Below are positions 1-9,687 of a stretch of 64,000 nucleotides of DNA, in pieces. Source of the stretch: Pseudidiomarina terrestris (GTDB lineage Bacteria; Pseudomonadota; Gammaproteobacteria; Enterobacterales; Alteromonadaceae). Position numbers and translations under genes: made by a program. The notes under the pieces are model-generated. The model was not told the origin of the DNA. It made no database searches and saw only the letters and a list, made by a program, of their open reading frames with translations. The stretch lies in contig NZ_JAGGJF010000004.1 in NCBI RefSeq assembly GCF_030466405.1, positions 62,001-126,000 on the forward strand, given 5' to 3'. The first letter of the stretch is position 1. Every line of letters starts with the position of its first letter.

Positions 1-1
1 T

Positions 2-1195
2 ATTGGTGCAAATGACGTCGCTAACGCGATGGGCACCTCGGTAGGCTCCAAAGCCTTAACCATCAAGCAAGCCATTATCGTTGCCATGATCTTCGAATTT
101 GCCGGGGCCTACCTTGCTGGTGGTGAGGTAACGTCAACCATTCGTAAGGGGATTATCGATTCAGCCTACTTTATCGACACACCGGAGCTGTTGGTGTTTG
201 GTATGATCGGCTCCTTGCTGGCGGCAGGGTTTTGGCTACTTATCGCTTCTTATCTGGGCTGGCCGGTTTCTACCACGCACTCCATTATCGGTGCCATTGT
301 CGGTTTTGCTGCGGTGGGCGTAAGCCCGGACGCGGTCGAATGGGGCAAAGTTCTGGGTATCGTGGGAAGTTGGGTGGTGACACCGATGATCGCGGGCTTG
401 CTGGCTTACTTTATCTTTATCAGCGCACAGAAGCTGATTTTTGATAGCGAAAGTCCGCTGGATATGGCCAAACGTTACGTTCCCTTTTACATGGGCTTGA
501 CGGGCTTTGTCATCGCACTGGTAACCATCACCAAAGGTCTGAAACACGTTGGTTTGAACTTCACGTTAATGGAATCCATTGCCCTGGCGATAGGTATTGC
601 TGTGGTGGTGTTCTTCCTTGGTAAAATCATGATCGGCCGCTTACGCTTTGATCCGGCAGCTGACCGCGATATGCATTATACCAACGTCGAAAAAGTCTTT
701 GCGGTACTTATGGTTGTGACCGCGTGTGCCATGGCATTTGCCCACGGTTCGAATGACGTTGCTAATGCCATCGGTCCACTGGCCGCTGTGGTCAGTATTG
801 TGCAAAATGGTGGCGAAATTTCCAGCAAAGCCACCCTGGCCTGGTGGGTATTGCCAGTAGGTGCTGTAGGTATCGTGCTAGGTTTGGCAATGTTGGGCAA
901 GCGCGTCATTGCCACTATCGGTAAAGGCATCACCCATTTAACCCCAAGTCGTGGTTTCGCTGCGGAACTTGCAGCGGCCTCAACGGTGGTTATTGCATCA
1001 GGTACAGGCTTACCTATTTCAACCACACAAACCTTGGTTGGTGCGGTGCTTGGTGTTGGTATGGCCCGTGGTATTGCCGCCCTGAACCTTGGCGTGGTGC
1101 GCAACATCGTGGTCTCATGGGTCGTTACCCTGCCTGCGGGTGCAATCATGTCGATCATTTTCTTCTATATGATTAAAACAGCATTTGGCGTCTAA
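2..1195 (+). CDS. PiT-family inorganic phosphate permease, 3' part
   Basis: The reading frame is open from base 2, so the gene starts before the window; the ATG at 29 is an internal methionine. The first visible residues are GANDVANA, the PF01384 signature. A second copy of the signature (GSNDVANAIGP) lies near 744-775, giving the inverted duplication typical of PiT permeases, which take up inorganic phosphate (or metal-phosphate) by H+ or Na+ symport in the inner membrane. About 397 residues are visible with many hydrophobic segments, and the sequence is intact to the stop. A strong terminator follows 21 bases later, so the gene ends its transcription unit. Whether a PhoU-like partner lies upstream cannot be seen. 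Confidence 0.93.
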   Translation: MGANDVANAMGTSVGSKALTIKQAIIVAMIFEFAGAYLAGGEVTSTIRKGIIDSAYFIDTPELLVFGMIGSLLAAGFWLLIASYLGWPVSTTHSIIGAIVGFAAVGVSPDAVEWGKVLGIVGSWVVTPMIAGLLAYFIFISAQKLIFDSESPLDMAKRYVPFYMGLTGFVIALVTITKGLKHVGLNFTLMESIALAIGIAVVVFFLGKIMIGRLRFDPAADRDMHYTNVEKVFAVLMVVTACAMAFAHGSNDVANAIGPLAAVVSIVQNGGEISSKATLAWWVLPVGAVGIVLGLAMLGKRVIATIGKGITHLTPSRGFAAELAAASTVVIASGTGLPISTTQTLVGAVLGVGMARGIAALNLGVVRNIVVSWVVTLPAGAIMSIIFFYMIKTAFGV

Positions 1196-1216
1196 AGCCT
1201 TATGCAACCTGTTTTT

Positions 1217-1242
1217 AAAGGCGACTTCGGTCGCCTTTTTTT
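1217..1242 (+). terminator. Rho-independent terminator of the PiT gene
   Basis: A perfect 9-bp stem (AAAGGCGAC / GTCGCCTTT) with a TTCG tetraloop is followed directly by Ts to 1242. It ends one base before the ATG at 1243, which argues against using that ATG for the sigma factor. Confidence 0.9.
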
Positions 1243-1329
1243 ATGCCCGCTCGATTATTTTTTGCTTTTATGGCAACTTTTTTATCAGCCACCACGACCT
1301 TAGTGGCAGTAGAAAAAGGAAACGACACT

Positions 1330-1872
1330 GTGTTTGCACCATCAGATGAAAGGCTCGTGAAACGAGCTCTGGAAAATAATAAACAAGCTTGGCTGCAGCT
1401 GGTAAAGCGTTACGAGGGCTTGGTCTTTAACTACGCGTTGCGCATGAGTGGTAGTCGCGATGACGCTCTGGACCTGATGCAGGACGTATTTATGTCACTG
1501 TTTCGAAACCTGGCTGGCTGGCGTGGCGAGAGCTCGTTTAAGAACTGGCTGATGACCATCGCTCATCACCGTTGCATCGAGCACTTTCGCCGGCGCAAGG
1601 ATTTTGCTGACGATTACGATTTCGACCAGCAACCGAGCTCATCGGACTGGCACGACCCCGAGGCGGTGTACCGCGGCCAGCAGCAAACACAGCAGCTGGT
1701 GAGCGCGATGCAGAAGTTGCCTGTTGAGCAGCGCCTCATCGTGGAATTAAAGTTTTTTCAGCACTTGAAGCTGCAGGAAATTAGTCAGCAACTTGAAGTG
1801 CCACTGAATACCGTTAAGTCTCGTTTGTACAAAGCGGTAGAAGAGTTGAAAACGTTGGTGGAGGCTATATGA
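1330..1872 (+). CDS. ECF-type RNA polymerase sigma factor
   Basis: A protein of about 180 residues with the two domains of an extracytoplasmic-function sigma factor. Sigma region 2 includes DDALDLMQDVFMSLF and the -10-reading helix around SFKNWLMTIAHHRCIEHFRR. Sigma region 4 is a helix-turn-helix (LQEISQQLEVPLNTVKSRLY) near the C-terminus. I chose the GTG at 1330 because AAAGGA lies about 8 bases upstream and the protein then starts just before region 2. The longer frame from 1243 would begin inside the upstream terminator tail and add a hydrophobic leader that sigma factors lack. The gene overlaps the next one by ATGA, so it is translationally coupled to its likely anti-sigma factor. The inducing signal is unknown. 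Confidence 0.88.
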   Translation: MFAPSDERLVKRALENNKQAWLQLVKRYEGLVFNYALRMSGSRDDALDLMQDVFMSLFRNLAGWRGESSFKNWLMTIAHHRCIEHFRRRKDFADDYDFDQQPSSSDWHDPEAVYRGQQQTQQLVSAMQKLPVEQRLIVELKFFQHLKLQEISQQLEVPLNTVKSRLYKAVEELKTLVEAI

Positions 1873-2441
1873 ACAAGCACGATGAATTCCAGAACTGGAT
1901 CGAAAAAACGGCCACTGACACCCGGCCTGAGGCTGTGCCTGAGTGGCCGCGGGAAACGACCTTTCGCGCTCGTTACAACAGCACCGAAACCCTGCGCTGG
2001 TGGCAACGCCCCCTGTTACCTGTTGCTTCGCTGGCGTGCTCAGCACTGGCAGTACTGGCTGTTGTTACACAGTTACAAGTGCAGGTCACAGAGCAAGGTT
2101 TTAACGTACATTTCGGCGGTAGCCTGACAGAGCAGCAGTTGCAGGCTGCGGTCAATGAGCAAATCACTGTTTTTGCAGCAGAGCAGCAACTGCAACTGGC
2201 GAATTACGCAGCCAATTTACGACAGGATTTTAGCGACGATGTAGCGGCTGCGAATCAGCAACTGGTGAATTATATTCTGACCACCAATCGCACCGAACGT
2301 CAGGAAGATATGGAAGATATCATCCGCTACGTCAACGCCCAGCGTGAAGACGACCAAGTCTACCTGGCCTACCAATTATCACAGGTTACCGGCGAATTAC
2401 TCGAAGACGGTGACTATCAGAACGACCCAACTCAGGAGTAA
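1869..2441 (+). CDS. putative membrane anti-sigma factor
   Basis: A 190-residue protein whose start overlaps the sigma stop (ATGA). It has a cytoplasmic N-terminal segment of about 45 residues, one hydrophobic segment (about 47-68, LLPVASLACSALAVLAVV), and a Gln/Ala-rich, probably periplasmic C-terminal part of about 120 residues with helical heptad character. No HxxxCxxC zinc anti-sigma motif is visible, so it is not a classical ZAS protein. Position, topology and coupling to the ECF gene are the basis of the call; the sequence itself I do not recognise. It probably holds the sigma factor at the membrane and senses an envelope signal. Confidence 0.6.
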   Translation: MNKHDEFQNWIEKTATDTRPEAVPEWPRETTFRARYNSTETLRWWQRPLLPVASLACSALAVLAVVTQLQVQVTEQGFNVHFGGSLTEQQLQAAVNEQITVFAAEQQLQLANYAANLRQDFSDDVAAANQQLVNYILTTNRTERQEDMEDIIRYVNAQREDDQVYLAYQLSQVTGELLEDGDYQNDPTQE

Positions 2442-2445
2442 GACC

Positions 2446-3387
2446 ATGCGTACATTAGCAGTAGTTTCAGCCATCGCGGTGGCGTTGCTGGGCAGTGCCG
2501 GAGCACAGGCCGACCAGCAGCAGCGAGAGGAGTTACGTAAGCAGCTAGAGATTATGAACAGCATTTTTACCACGACGCTTGATCAGGAGCGCAGTGAAGA
2601 CGGCCAGGGTAACCTGCGCAGCAATCGTCTCAGCTTTAATTACCTGGCGGGTCAGGGGGTCGTGTACCGGACCAAACTAGGTGGCGGACACCGGGTGTTT
2701 TTCAATGGCGGTGTGCCGATGCCCCCAATGCCGGATCTGCCCCACTTAGATGGCATAGAAAGCATCGAGCTGGAGGCTGCCATGGCCGAAGGACTGGCCG
2801 CTGCAGGTGAAGTGATGCGTGAGATTGAGGTGGTGACCGATGAAATCGTGATCAATGACGGCGAAGTGTATTTCACCAGCGACGATGGCGATGGCAAAGT
2901 GAAAGTGGTGCGCCAGGTCTCACGAAAAATGCGCGACCATGCCCAACAGGTGCGCGAATTACGGCGCCAGGTGCGCGACCTTGAATTAGCGCGCGCCAAC
3001 GCGGACGATGGCAAAGCTATTGAAAAGCAGTTAACGGAAGTTCGCGAACAGCTGCGGAAAAGCGAAGAGAAAGTTGCCAGCGCCCGCGCGGAACTTGACG
3101 AAGCGAAGACGCAACTGCAAGCAAGAGCAGCAGAACATCGTGCTAAACGCGCTGAGAAAAGAGCACAGCAATTGGCGCAGTTTGAGCAAACCATGACCAG
3201 TACCTTGTGCAATTACGGCCGTACCTTACGCGCCTTACCAGACCAGGAGCACGTCACCTTTGTCGTTGAGGGCGCAGGAAACGGCGCAGACGGAAGTGAC
3301 AAAATCTTTATTTTTTCTAAGCAGCAATTGGAAAATTGTTCATCGGCCAGTGATCTATTAGCAAAAGCAACCACGTATAGCTTTTAA
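2446..3387 (+). CDS. periplasmic coiled-coil protein of the ECF module
   Basis: About 313 residues. The ATG at 2446 follows a CAGGAG ribosome site and opens a clear signal peptide ([22 protein letters not shown]). The mature protein has a Pro/Met-rich stretch (about 87-95) and then a long charged helical region (about 160-250, rich in Arg, Glu, Gln and Ala) predicted to be coiled coil. Two Cys lie near the C-terminus. It starts 4 bases after the anti-sigma stop and ends before a terminator, so the three genes form one operon. It could be the sensor, a modulator of the anti-sigma factor, or the effector of the regulon. No family is recognised. Confidence 0.6.
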   Translation: MRTLAVVSAIAVALLGSAGAQADQQQREELRKQLEIMNSIFTTTLDQERSEDGQGNLRSNRLSFNYLAGQGVVYRTKLGGGHRVFFNGGVPMPPMPDLPHLDGIESIELEAAMAEGLAAAGEVMREIEVVTDEIVINDGEVYFTSDDGDGKVKVVRQVSRKMRDHAQQVRELRRQVRDLELARANADDGKAIEKQLTEVREQLRKSEEKVASARAELDEAKTQLQARAAEHRAKRAEKRAQQLAQFEQTMTSTLCNYGRTLRALPDQEHVTFVVEGAGNGADGSDKIFIFSKQQLENCSSASDLLAKATTYSF

Positions 3388-3418
3388 CTGACCAAAAGGT
3401 CGGTTGTCATCTCTGTTT

Positions 3419-3445
3419 AGCACGCCTGCCGGCGTGCTTTTTTTT
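3419..3445 (+). terminator. Rho-independent terminator of the ECF operon
   Basis: AGCACGCC / GGCGTGCT stem with a TGCC loop, followed by seven or more Ts. It lies 32 bases after the coiled-coil gene. Confidence 0.88.
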
Positions 3446-3497
3446 GTCGCGTAAAAAAGGTAAAGTACGCGCACAAAAACCAGCAGCAGTAAGCCCT

Positions 3498-4544
3498 ATG
3501 GACGTTAAAGACTTTAACTTTGATTTACCCGACCAATTGATTGCCCGCTACCCACAGCCAGAGCGCAGCGCGAGCCGATTACTCGTGCTCGATGGAGCGA
3601 CGGGTGAGGTGACCCACGACCAGTTCAAAGCCATTGAAGATCATTTGCAGGCAGGTGATTTGCTGGTTTTCAATGATACCCGGGTGATTCCAGCGCGGAT
3701 GCTGGGTGAAAAAATCTCGGGCGGCAAAGTCGAAATTCTCGTCGAGCGTATGCTTGATGATAACCGCGTGCTGGCGCACGTACGCAGTAACCGTGCGCCT
3801 AAGCCTGGCCAGCGGATGCGCATGGAAGATGCCGTTGAAGTTGAAATGCTAGGGCGCGACGGAGCGCTGTTTGAATTGCGCTTTGATACTGAACAAAGTG
3901 TGCTCGAGGTTCTGGAGCAGCATGGACACATGCCATTACCTCCTTATATCGATCGCCCCGATGAAGCCAGTGATCGTGAGCGCTATCAGACGGTCTATAA
4001 CAAAAAGCCCGGTGCCGTCGCAGCGCCCACGGCAGGATTGCACTTTGATGACGCCATTCTGGCCAAGCTGAAAGCCAAAGGCGTTAACTTTGCTTATGTG
4101 ACATTGCATGTCGGCGCCGGAACCTTCCAGCCGGTGCGCGTCGATAAGATTGAAGAGCATCACATGCACAGTGAATACGCTGAGGTCCCCGAAGAAACCG
4201 TGACCCTGATAAAACAAACTCAGGCCAATGGCGGCCGGGTGGTCGCAGTGGGCACGACTTCGGTGCGTTCACTGGAATCTGCCGCGCAGGCTGCGGTCCA
4301 GGAACAGCGAGAATTGGCACCGTTTTTCTCCGACACTGACATTTTTATCTACCCTGGCTACAAGTTTGAGATCATCGATGCGATGATCACCAACTTCCAT
4401 TTACCAGAGTCAACTCTCATCATGTTGGTGTCGGCATTTGCTGGTCGGGATCATGTGCTGAACGCCTACCAGCAGGCGATTGACAACAGCTATCGCTTCT
4501 TCAGCTACGGTGACGCGATGTTTGTGACCCGTCAGCCGAGCTAA
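3498..4544 (+). CDS. queA: S-adenosylmethionine:tRNA ribosyltransferase-isomerase
   Basis: QueA transfers and isomerises the ribosyl group of SAM onto 7-aminomethyl-7-deazaguanine in tRNA, giving epoxyqueuosine at wobble position 34. The 348-residue product opens [19 protein letters not shown], the usual QueA N-terminus, and contains [40 protein letters not shown] and SYGDAM. The start at 3498 gives the normal family length; the frame continues up to a TTG at 3444, but that lies in the upstream terminator. tgt follows 54 bases later and makes the preceding step of the same pathway. yajC-secDF, which usually follow, are not here (see findings). Confidence 0.97.
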   Translation: MDVKDFNFDLPDQLIARYPQPERSASRLLVLDGATGEVTHDQFKAIEDHLQAGDLLVFNDTRVIPARMLGEKISGGKVEILVERMLDDNRVLAHVRSNRAPKPGQRMRMEDAVEVEMLGRDGALFELRFDTEQSVLEVLEQHGHMPLPPYIDRPDEASDRERYQTVYNKKPGAVAAPTAGLHFDDAILAKLKAKGVNFAYVTLHVGAGTFQPVRVDKIEEHHMHSEYAEVPEETVTLIKQTQANGGRVVAVGTTSVRSLESAAQAAVQEQRELAPFFSDTDIFIYPGYKFEIIDAMITNFHLPESTLIMLVSAFAGRDHVLNAYQQAIDNSYRFFSYGDAMFVTRQPS

Positions 4545-4583
4545 GGTATACTGATGCTCTCGGACTGTTTTTCCGTGATTTAA

Positions 4584-5714
<1,131 letters not shown>

Positions 5715-5720
5715 CGAAAT

Positions 5721-5748
5721 CGATCCCGGTCTGCTCAGGCCGGGATCG
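5721..5748. terminator. hairpin between convergent tgt and marC-family gene
   Basis: A 12-bp stem with one G-T pair (5721-5732 with 5737-5748) and a 4-base loop lies just after the tgt stop and overlaps the last codons of the MarC-family gene. There is no U-run on either side, so it may act as a weak bidirectional terminator or as an mRNA 3'-end protector. Confidence 0.6.
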
Positions 5749-6382
5749 ACGTCGCGATATCAATGATGTAGGGCTTGATGCCGGCGAAGAAGAACTCGAC
5801 GGCAATCAGCATGACGATTAAGCCCATCAGGCGCATCAGGATCTTACTGCCGCTACGACCGAGCTTAGCCAGCATTTGCCGGCCACTGGCCAAGACGATG
5901 GCCGTCAGTACGCATACCGTGGCAATAGCAATAAATAAGCTAATAGTGGCAGAGGCGGTTGCTTCGGTAACTTTGCCTTCCTGAATAAACAGAATCACCA
6001 TGGTGATCGCACCGGGTCCGGCAATCATCGGAATGCCTATAGGGGTGACTGCCACATCAGAACCAAAGTCCCCGTCGGTCTCACCGTCCACCCGCTTGGG
6101 TACCGTGCGCCCGCGCAGCATCTCAAAGCCCATCACGAAGAACAAAATACCACCAGCGACGCGTAAGCCGTTTACGGAGATATTAAAAAAGCTGAAGATT
6201 GCTTCGCCCAGCAGGGCAAACACTGTTAGAGCAATAAAAGCCGTGACAGCCGCACGCATAGCAACCCAACGCGCAGCCTTCGGAGTCATTGCCTCAGTTA
6301 ACGCGATATAGATGGGAATTGCGGCAATCGGGTTAATCATGGTGAATAACGAAGTGAACTGGAACAGAAAAGTGTCAAGCAT
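5735..6382 (-). CDS. MarC-family integral membrane protein
   Basis: A 215-residue polytopic protein with about six hydrophobic helices. The N-terminus FTSLFTMINPIAAIPIYIAL and the motifs GGILFFVMGFEMLRG and PIGIPMIAGPGAITMVI are characteristic of the MarC/UPF0056 family (YchE, YhgN). The molecular function of this family is not established; E. coli marC itself is not needed for multiple antibiotic resistance. It is convergent with tgt and divergent from rpsU, and is probably transcribed alone from the 6383-6570 region. Confidence 0.92.
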   Translation of the reverse strand: MLDTFLFQFTSLFTMINPIAAIPIYIALTEAMTPKAARWVAMRAAVTAFIALTVFALLGEAIFSFFNISVNGLRVAGGILFFVMGFEMLRGRTVPKRVDGETDGDFGSDVAVTPIGIPMIAGPGAITMVILFIQEGKVTEATASATISLFIAIATVCVLTAIVLASGRQMLAKLGRSGSKILMRLMGLIVMLIAVEFFFAGIKPYIIDIATSIPA

Positions 6383-6571
6383 GGTGCGATTCCCGAAAAA
6401 ATAAGTTGAGGTATTGTATCAACTTATAAAAATTGTAGCTAAAAAAGAAAAAGTTTTAAGCGAAAAAAGTTGCTGCGACACGCTTTGGCGCAATAAACTG
6501 TCATACTACTGGTTACAAAAATGAAACAATAGTCTCAGTTCATTTGAGGCGAACCCTTCGGCCAAAAATTT

Positions 6572-6635
6572 GGAAGCGGTGACTAAGAGCATGGGACTCT
6601 CGTTGACCAGCCTGATACCATGCTTCACCGCTTCC
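6572..6635. other. long interrupted inverted repeat in the marC-rpsU spacer (possible small RNA)
   Basis: An 11-bp perfect stem (GGAAGCGGTGA at 6572-6582 with its complement at 6625-6635) encloses a second 6-bp stem (GCATGG 6589-6594 with CCATGC 6618-6623) and a 23-base loop. On the minus strand the outer stem is followed by AAATTTTTGG, so the structure could terminate or form the 3' end of a minus-strand transcript. The rest of the 6383-6798 gene-free stretch is A+T-rich leader and the rpsU promoter; I see no coding potential in it. Confidence 0.5.
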
Positions 6636-6685
6636 ATCCCTGCCGCTGCTAGTGCTAAATCCCCTTAATTAAATTGATCGCAGGC

Positions 6686-6714
6686 TTTACATCAGGATCT
6701 GAACTCGCTACAAT
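6686..6714 (+). promoter_or_regulatory. sigma-70 promoter of rpsU
   Basis: TTTACA (6686-6691), a 17-base spacer and TACAAT (6709-6714) form a near-consensus promoter about 85 bases upstream of the rpsU ATG. The leader ends in a GAGGTGAG ribosome site (about 6784-6791). Confidence 0.8.
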
Positions 6715-6786
6715 TCAGCACCATTTTTATTCGTCTTGGTTAATTAGTAACCAATGTTGATAACCCAACAACAGAATTTTCATTGA

Positions 6787-7014
<228 letters not shown>

Positions 7015-7068
7015 GAACAAGCAAGTATTGCTTAGTAGAGAGAGTCGCTAGCTTTTACGTCGCGACTG

Positions 7069-7129
7069 GTTACTGAAAGCTTCAGTAACTAATCGAAGGC
7101 CGGAGCACGGAAACGTGGTCCGGCTTTTT
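7069..7129 (+). terminator. internal hairpin and terminator between rpsU and dnaG
   Basis: Two hairpins lie in tandem: GTTACTGAA / TTCAGTAAC (7069-7077 / 7081-7089), then GCCGGAGCACG / CGTGGTCCGGC with a GAAA loop and one G-G mismatch (7099-7124), followed by TTTTT. A weaker AGTCGC / GCGACT pair lies at 7043-7067. A partial terminator here would give more S21 than primase, as in the E. coli operon. Confidence 0.82.
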
Positions 7130-7215
7130 CATTTGGGCTTTTTGATTTAGGCTTTTGCAATTCCCATTCAGCAAGTACAATCAAGTCAGTTCAGAACAAC
7201 GGAACACAAATAACC

Positions 7216-8979
7216 ATGGCAGGCCTGATCCCAAAAAGCTTTATTCATGATCTCCTTGATCGCGCAGACGTGGTCGAAGTCGTGGACAGCCGCGTTCCGT
7301 TAAAAAAAGCAGGCCGTAACTACCAGGCGTGTTGCCCCTTTCATAATGAAAAGTCCCCAAGTTTCACTGTTGCTCCCGACAAGCAATTCTTTCATTGCTT
7401 TGGTTGCGGTGAGCATGGCAATGCCATTGATTTTTTGATGCGCTATGACGGCCTGGACTTTCCTGATGCAATTGAAGAGTTAGCGGCAATGCTGGGCATG
7501 GAAGTGCCGCGGGAAACCTCAGTTAATCCTCAGGCAGAGGCGCGCAAACGTCAACAGGCGGCCGATGACTACCAGCAAATGGAACATGCGGCTAAGTTCT
7601 TTGCTCACCAGCTTCGCCGCCATGCCAATGCACCTAAGGTCATTGACTACCTAAAGGGCCGAGGCCTGAGTGGTGAAGTGGTGAAAGCTTTCCAGATTGG
7701 CTATGCCCCCGATGGTTGGGACGATCTGCTGAAAACCCTGGGCAAAGGCCAGGGATCACGCGATCAGTTAGTGGATCTGAAACTCGTCAATCGCAACGAT
7801 AACGGACGTTATTATGACTTTTTCCGGGATCGGGTGATGTTTCCGATCCGGGATCGCCGTGGTCGCGTGGTCGGTTTCGGTGGCCGCATCCTTGAAGGCG
7901 ATGGGCCTAAGTACCTCAATTCGCCCGAAACCCGTGTTTTTCACAAAGGCCGGGAGCTGTACGGATTTTATGAGGTGAAGCAGGCCCATCGGCAGATTGA
8001 ACAAATCGTCATTGTCGAAGGCTACATGGACGTGGTGGCACTGGCTCAGGCGGGCATTGATTTTGCTGTTGCCTCGTTGGGTACAGCCACTACGACGGAC
8101 CAGTTACAGATGCTGTTCCGCGCTACGCGCAAGGTGGTCTGCTGTTACGATGGCGATCGCGCCGGCCGTGATGCTGCATGGCGCGCACTGGAAAATGCCT
8201 TACCTCTTTTAACCGACGGCCTGGAATTGAGCTTTCTGTTTCTGCCTGACGGTGAGGATCCCGATAGTCTGGTCCGCCAGGAGGGTGCTGAAGCCTTCAC
8301 CGCGCGACTCGCTCAGGCGCAAAGCTTCACCAGCTATTTTTTCAGTCATCTGTCAGAGCAGTTGGATCTGGCTTCCGACAGTGGCCGAGCGGCATTGCTC
8401 AACCAAGCCAAGCCTTTAATTGAGCGCATTGCCAGTGACTATTACCGCGAAGCGCTGTTGGCCGAGCTCGCGCGGCTGTTGCGCCGCGAGGTGTCACAGG
8501 TTGCGGCACAGGTACGGCAAGCGAAAGCCACCACCACCGAGCGGGACGAGCTTAAGATCACGCCAATTCGACGTGCTATTGCACTGTTATTGCAATACCC
8601 GCAACTGGCCCAGGAAGTACCGGTTCATGATGCGCTTGGTCAGCTCAAGCTACCAGGTATCCAGGTATTTATGCAGCTGCATCAGCAGGCCCGCGAACAG
8701 AACCTGACTTCAGCTCAGCTACTCGAACAGTGGCGCGGCAGCCGTGAAGAGAAACTGCTACGTCAGTTAGTGACCTGGGAGCACCACCTGGATCAGGATA
8801 AGATTGGCCAGGAATTTTTTGATACGTTCTTGTTCTTTATCGATCTTTTTGTTGAGCAACGTGCCAACGAACTGCTCGCCAAGGAACGTGAAGCACCGCT
8901 GACCCATACCGAGAAAAAAGAGTACATGGCGCTGATGCAGCACCGCGCACAAAAAAGCCAGGTTAGCGACAGCGACTAG
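7216..8979 (+). CDS. dnaG: DNA primase
   Basis: DnaG makes the RNA primers for replication. The 587-residue protein has the N-terminal CHC2 zinc-binding domain (CCPFH ... CFGCG, about residues 38-65), the catalytic core with the TOPRIM segment (IVEGYMDVVAL, and CYDGDRAGRDAAWRAL with its acidic metal ligands), and a C-terminal helical domain that in the family binds DnaB helicase. Length is normal. The ribosome site upstream of the ATG is weak (GGAACA), in keeping with low primase levels after a leaky terminator. The gene is intact. Confidence 0.97.
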   Translation: MAGLIPKSFIHDLLDRADVVEVVDSRVPLKKAGRNYQACCPFHNEKSPSFTVAPDKQFFHCFGCGEHGNAIDFLMRYDGLDFPDAIEELAAMLGMEVPRETSVNPQAEARKRQQAADDYQQMEHAAKFFAHQLRRHANAPKVIDYLKGRGLSGEVVKAFQIGYAPDGWDDLLKTLGKGQGSRDQLVDLKLVNRNDNGRYYDFFRDRVMFPIRDRRGRVVGFGGRILEGDGPKYLNSPETRVFHKGRELYGFYEVKQAHRQIEQIVIVEGYMDVVALAQAGIDFAVASLGTATTTDQLQMLFRATRKVVCCYDGDRAGRDAAWRALENALPLLTDGLELSFLFLPDGEDPDSLVRQEGAEAFTARLAQAQSFTSYFFSHLSEQLDLASDSGRAALLNQAKPLIERIASDYYREALLAELARLLRREVSQVAAQVRQAKATTTERDELKITPIRRAIALLLQYPQLAQEVPVHDALGQLKLPGIQVFMQLHQQAREQNLTSAQLLEQWRGSREEKLLRQLVTWEHHLDQDKIGQEFFDTFLFFIDLFVEQRANELLAKEREAPLTHTEKKEYMALMQHRAQKSQVSDSD

Positions 8980-9183
8980 CGAATTTGACCAACGCTTGGT
9001 GATTCTGCCAAACAATTTCTCGAACGAGTTTCCATACCTTTTCTTGTTTAAACTTTAAGTGTTTGAATTAAAGTATAAAAATAGAATTCTGATAACTTGG
9101 CATCATCTTTGCTTTAAAACCTATGTCATAAGTCAAAACCACGACCTAATAATAACCTGACGTCTTATCTAGGAGAAAAACGA

Positions 9184-9573
9184 ATGAAAGCAATAAAAGG
9201 TTTAGCAGCTGCTGTAGCAATCTTAGCCGCGAGTGCGACTTTGCAAGGATGTATCATTGTTGCCGACGGCGAGCATGGCGATGGCTACTCAAGCAGTGAC
9301 TTCCGCAAACAGGAAGAGCAGAACCGCCAGATGATTTCGGCGTTGTCGGATAGCGCGACCTTGACCGATGTTCGCAGTCGCATGGGAACCCCGGATTTTG
9401 CCAATCGCACCACCCTTGATGGCGCCCGCTACGATGTCCTTTACTACCGTACACACCGCGTCGAAGCTGATGGCAATACCAGCAAAGACGAGTGCACACC
9501 GCTGGTTTTTAAAGACAGTATTCTGGTCGGAACCGGTGAATTGGCACTCAGCCGAATCCCACAAAGCTACTGA
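9184..9573 (+). CDS. DUF3192-family lipoprotein between dnaG and rpoD
   Basis: A 129-residue protein with a lipoprotein signal peptide: a hydrophobic stretch ending LQGCI, with Cys 23 as the predicted lipidated residue. The mature part (SDFRKQEEQNRQMISAL, then LTDVRSRMGTPDFAN, then YDVLYYRTHR) has the SmpA/BamE-like outline of DUF3192 proteins: a short helix, then a small beta sheet with the GTPD turn. AGGAG lies 6 bases upstream of the ATG. The gene splits the classical dnaG-rpoD junction. The function is unknown; a BamE-like outer-membrane role is only a guess from the fold outline. Confidence 0.8.
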   Translation: MKAIKGLAAAVAILAASATLQGCIIVADGEHGDGYSSSDFRKQEEQNRQMISALSDSATLTDVRSRMGTPDFANRTTLDGARYDVLYYRTHRVEADGNTSKDECTPLVFKDSILVGTGELALSRIPQSY

Positions 9574-9604
9574 TTAATTTCTGGCTCAAAACTGCATATT
9601 CTGC

Positions 9605-9652
9605 TATAATTTCCGGTCTTGAATTTGATTCGTAAGTTTAAGACCGGTTTTT
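9605..9652 (+). promoter_or_regulatory. candidate rpoD promoter overlapping a terminator hairpin
   Basis: A perfect TATAAT lies at 9605-9610; the matching -35 is poor (TGGCTC at 9582-9587, 17-base spacing). It is followed by CCGGTCTT / AAGACCGG (9613-9620 / 9640-9647) and a T-rich tail, which looks like the terminator of the DUF3192 gene. Transcripts starting from this -10 would begin inside the left arm and so escape termination, which would separate rpoD from upstream read-through. Confidence 0.55.
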
Positions 9653-9687
9653 ATTTATCCATTTGAAATGACAGGTGGTAGATCTGT

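Noticed and set aside
1243-1329. N-terminal extension of the ECF sigma gene from the ATG at 1243
   Set aside because: The ATG follows directly on the U-run of a strong terminator and the added residues are hydrophobic. The GTG at 1330 has a proper ribosome site and fits the family.
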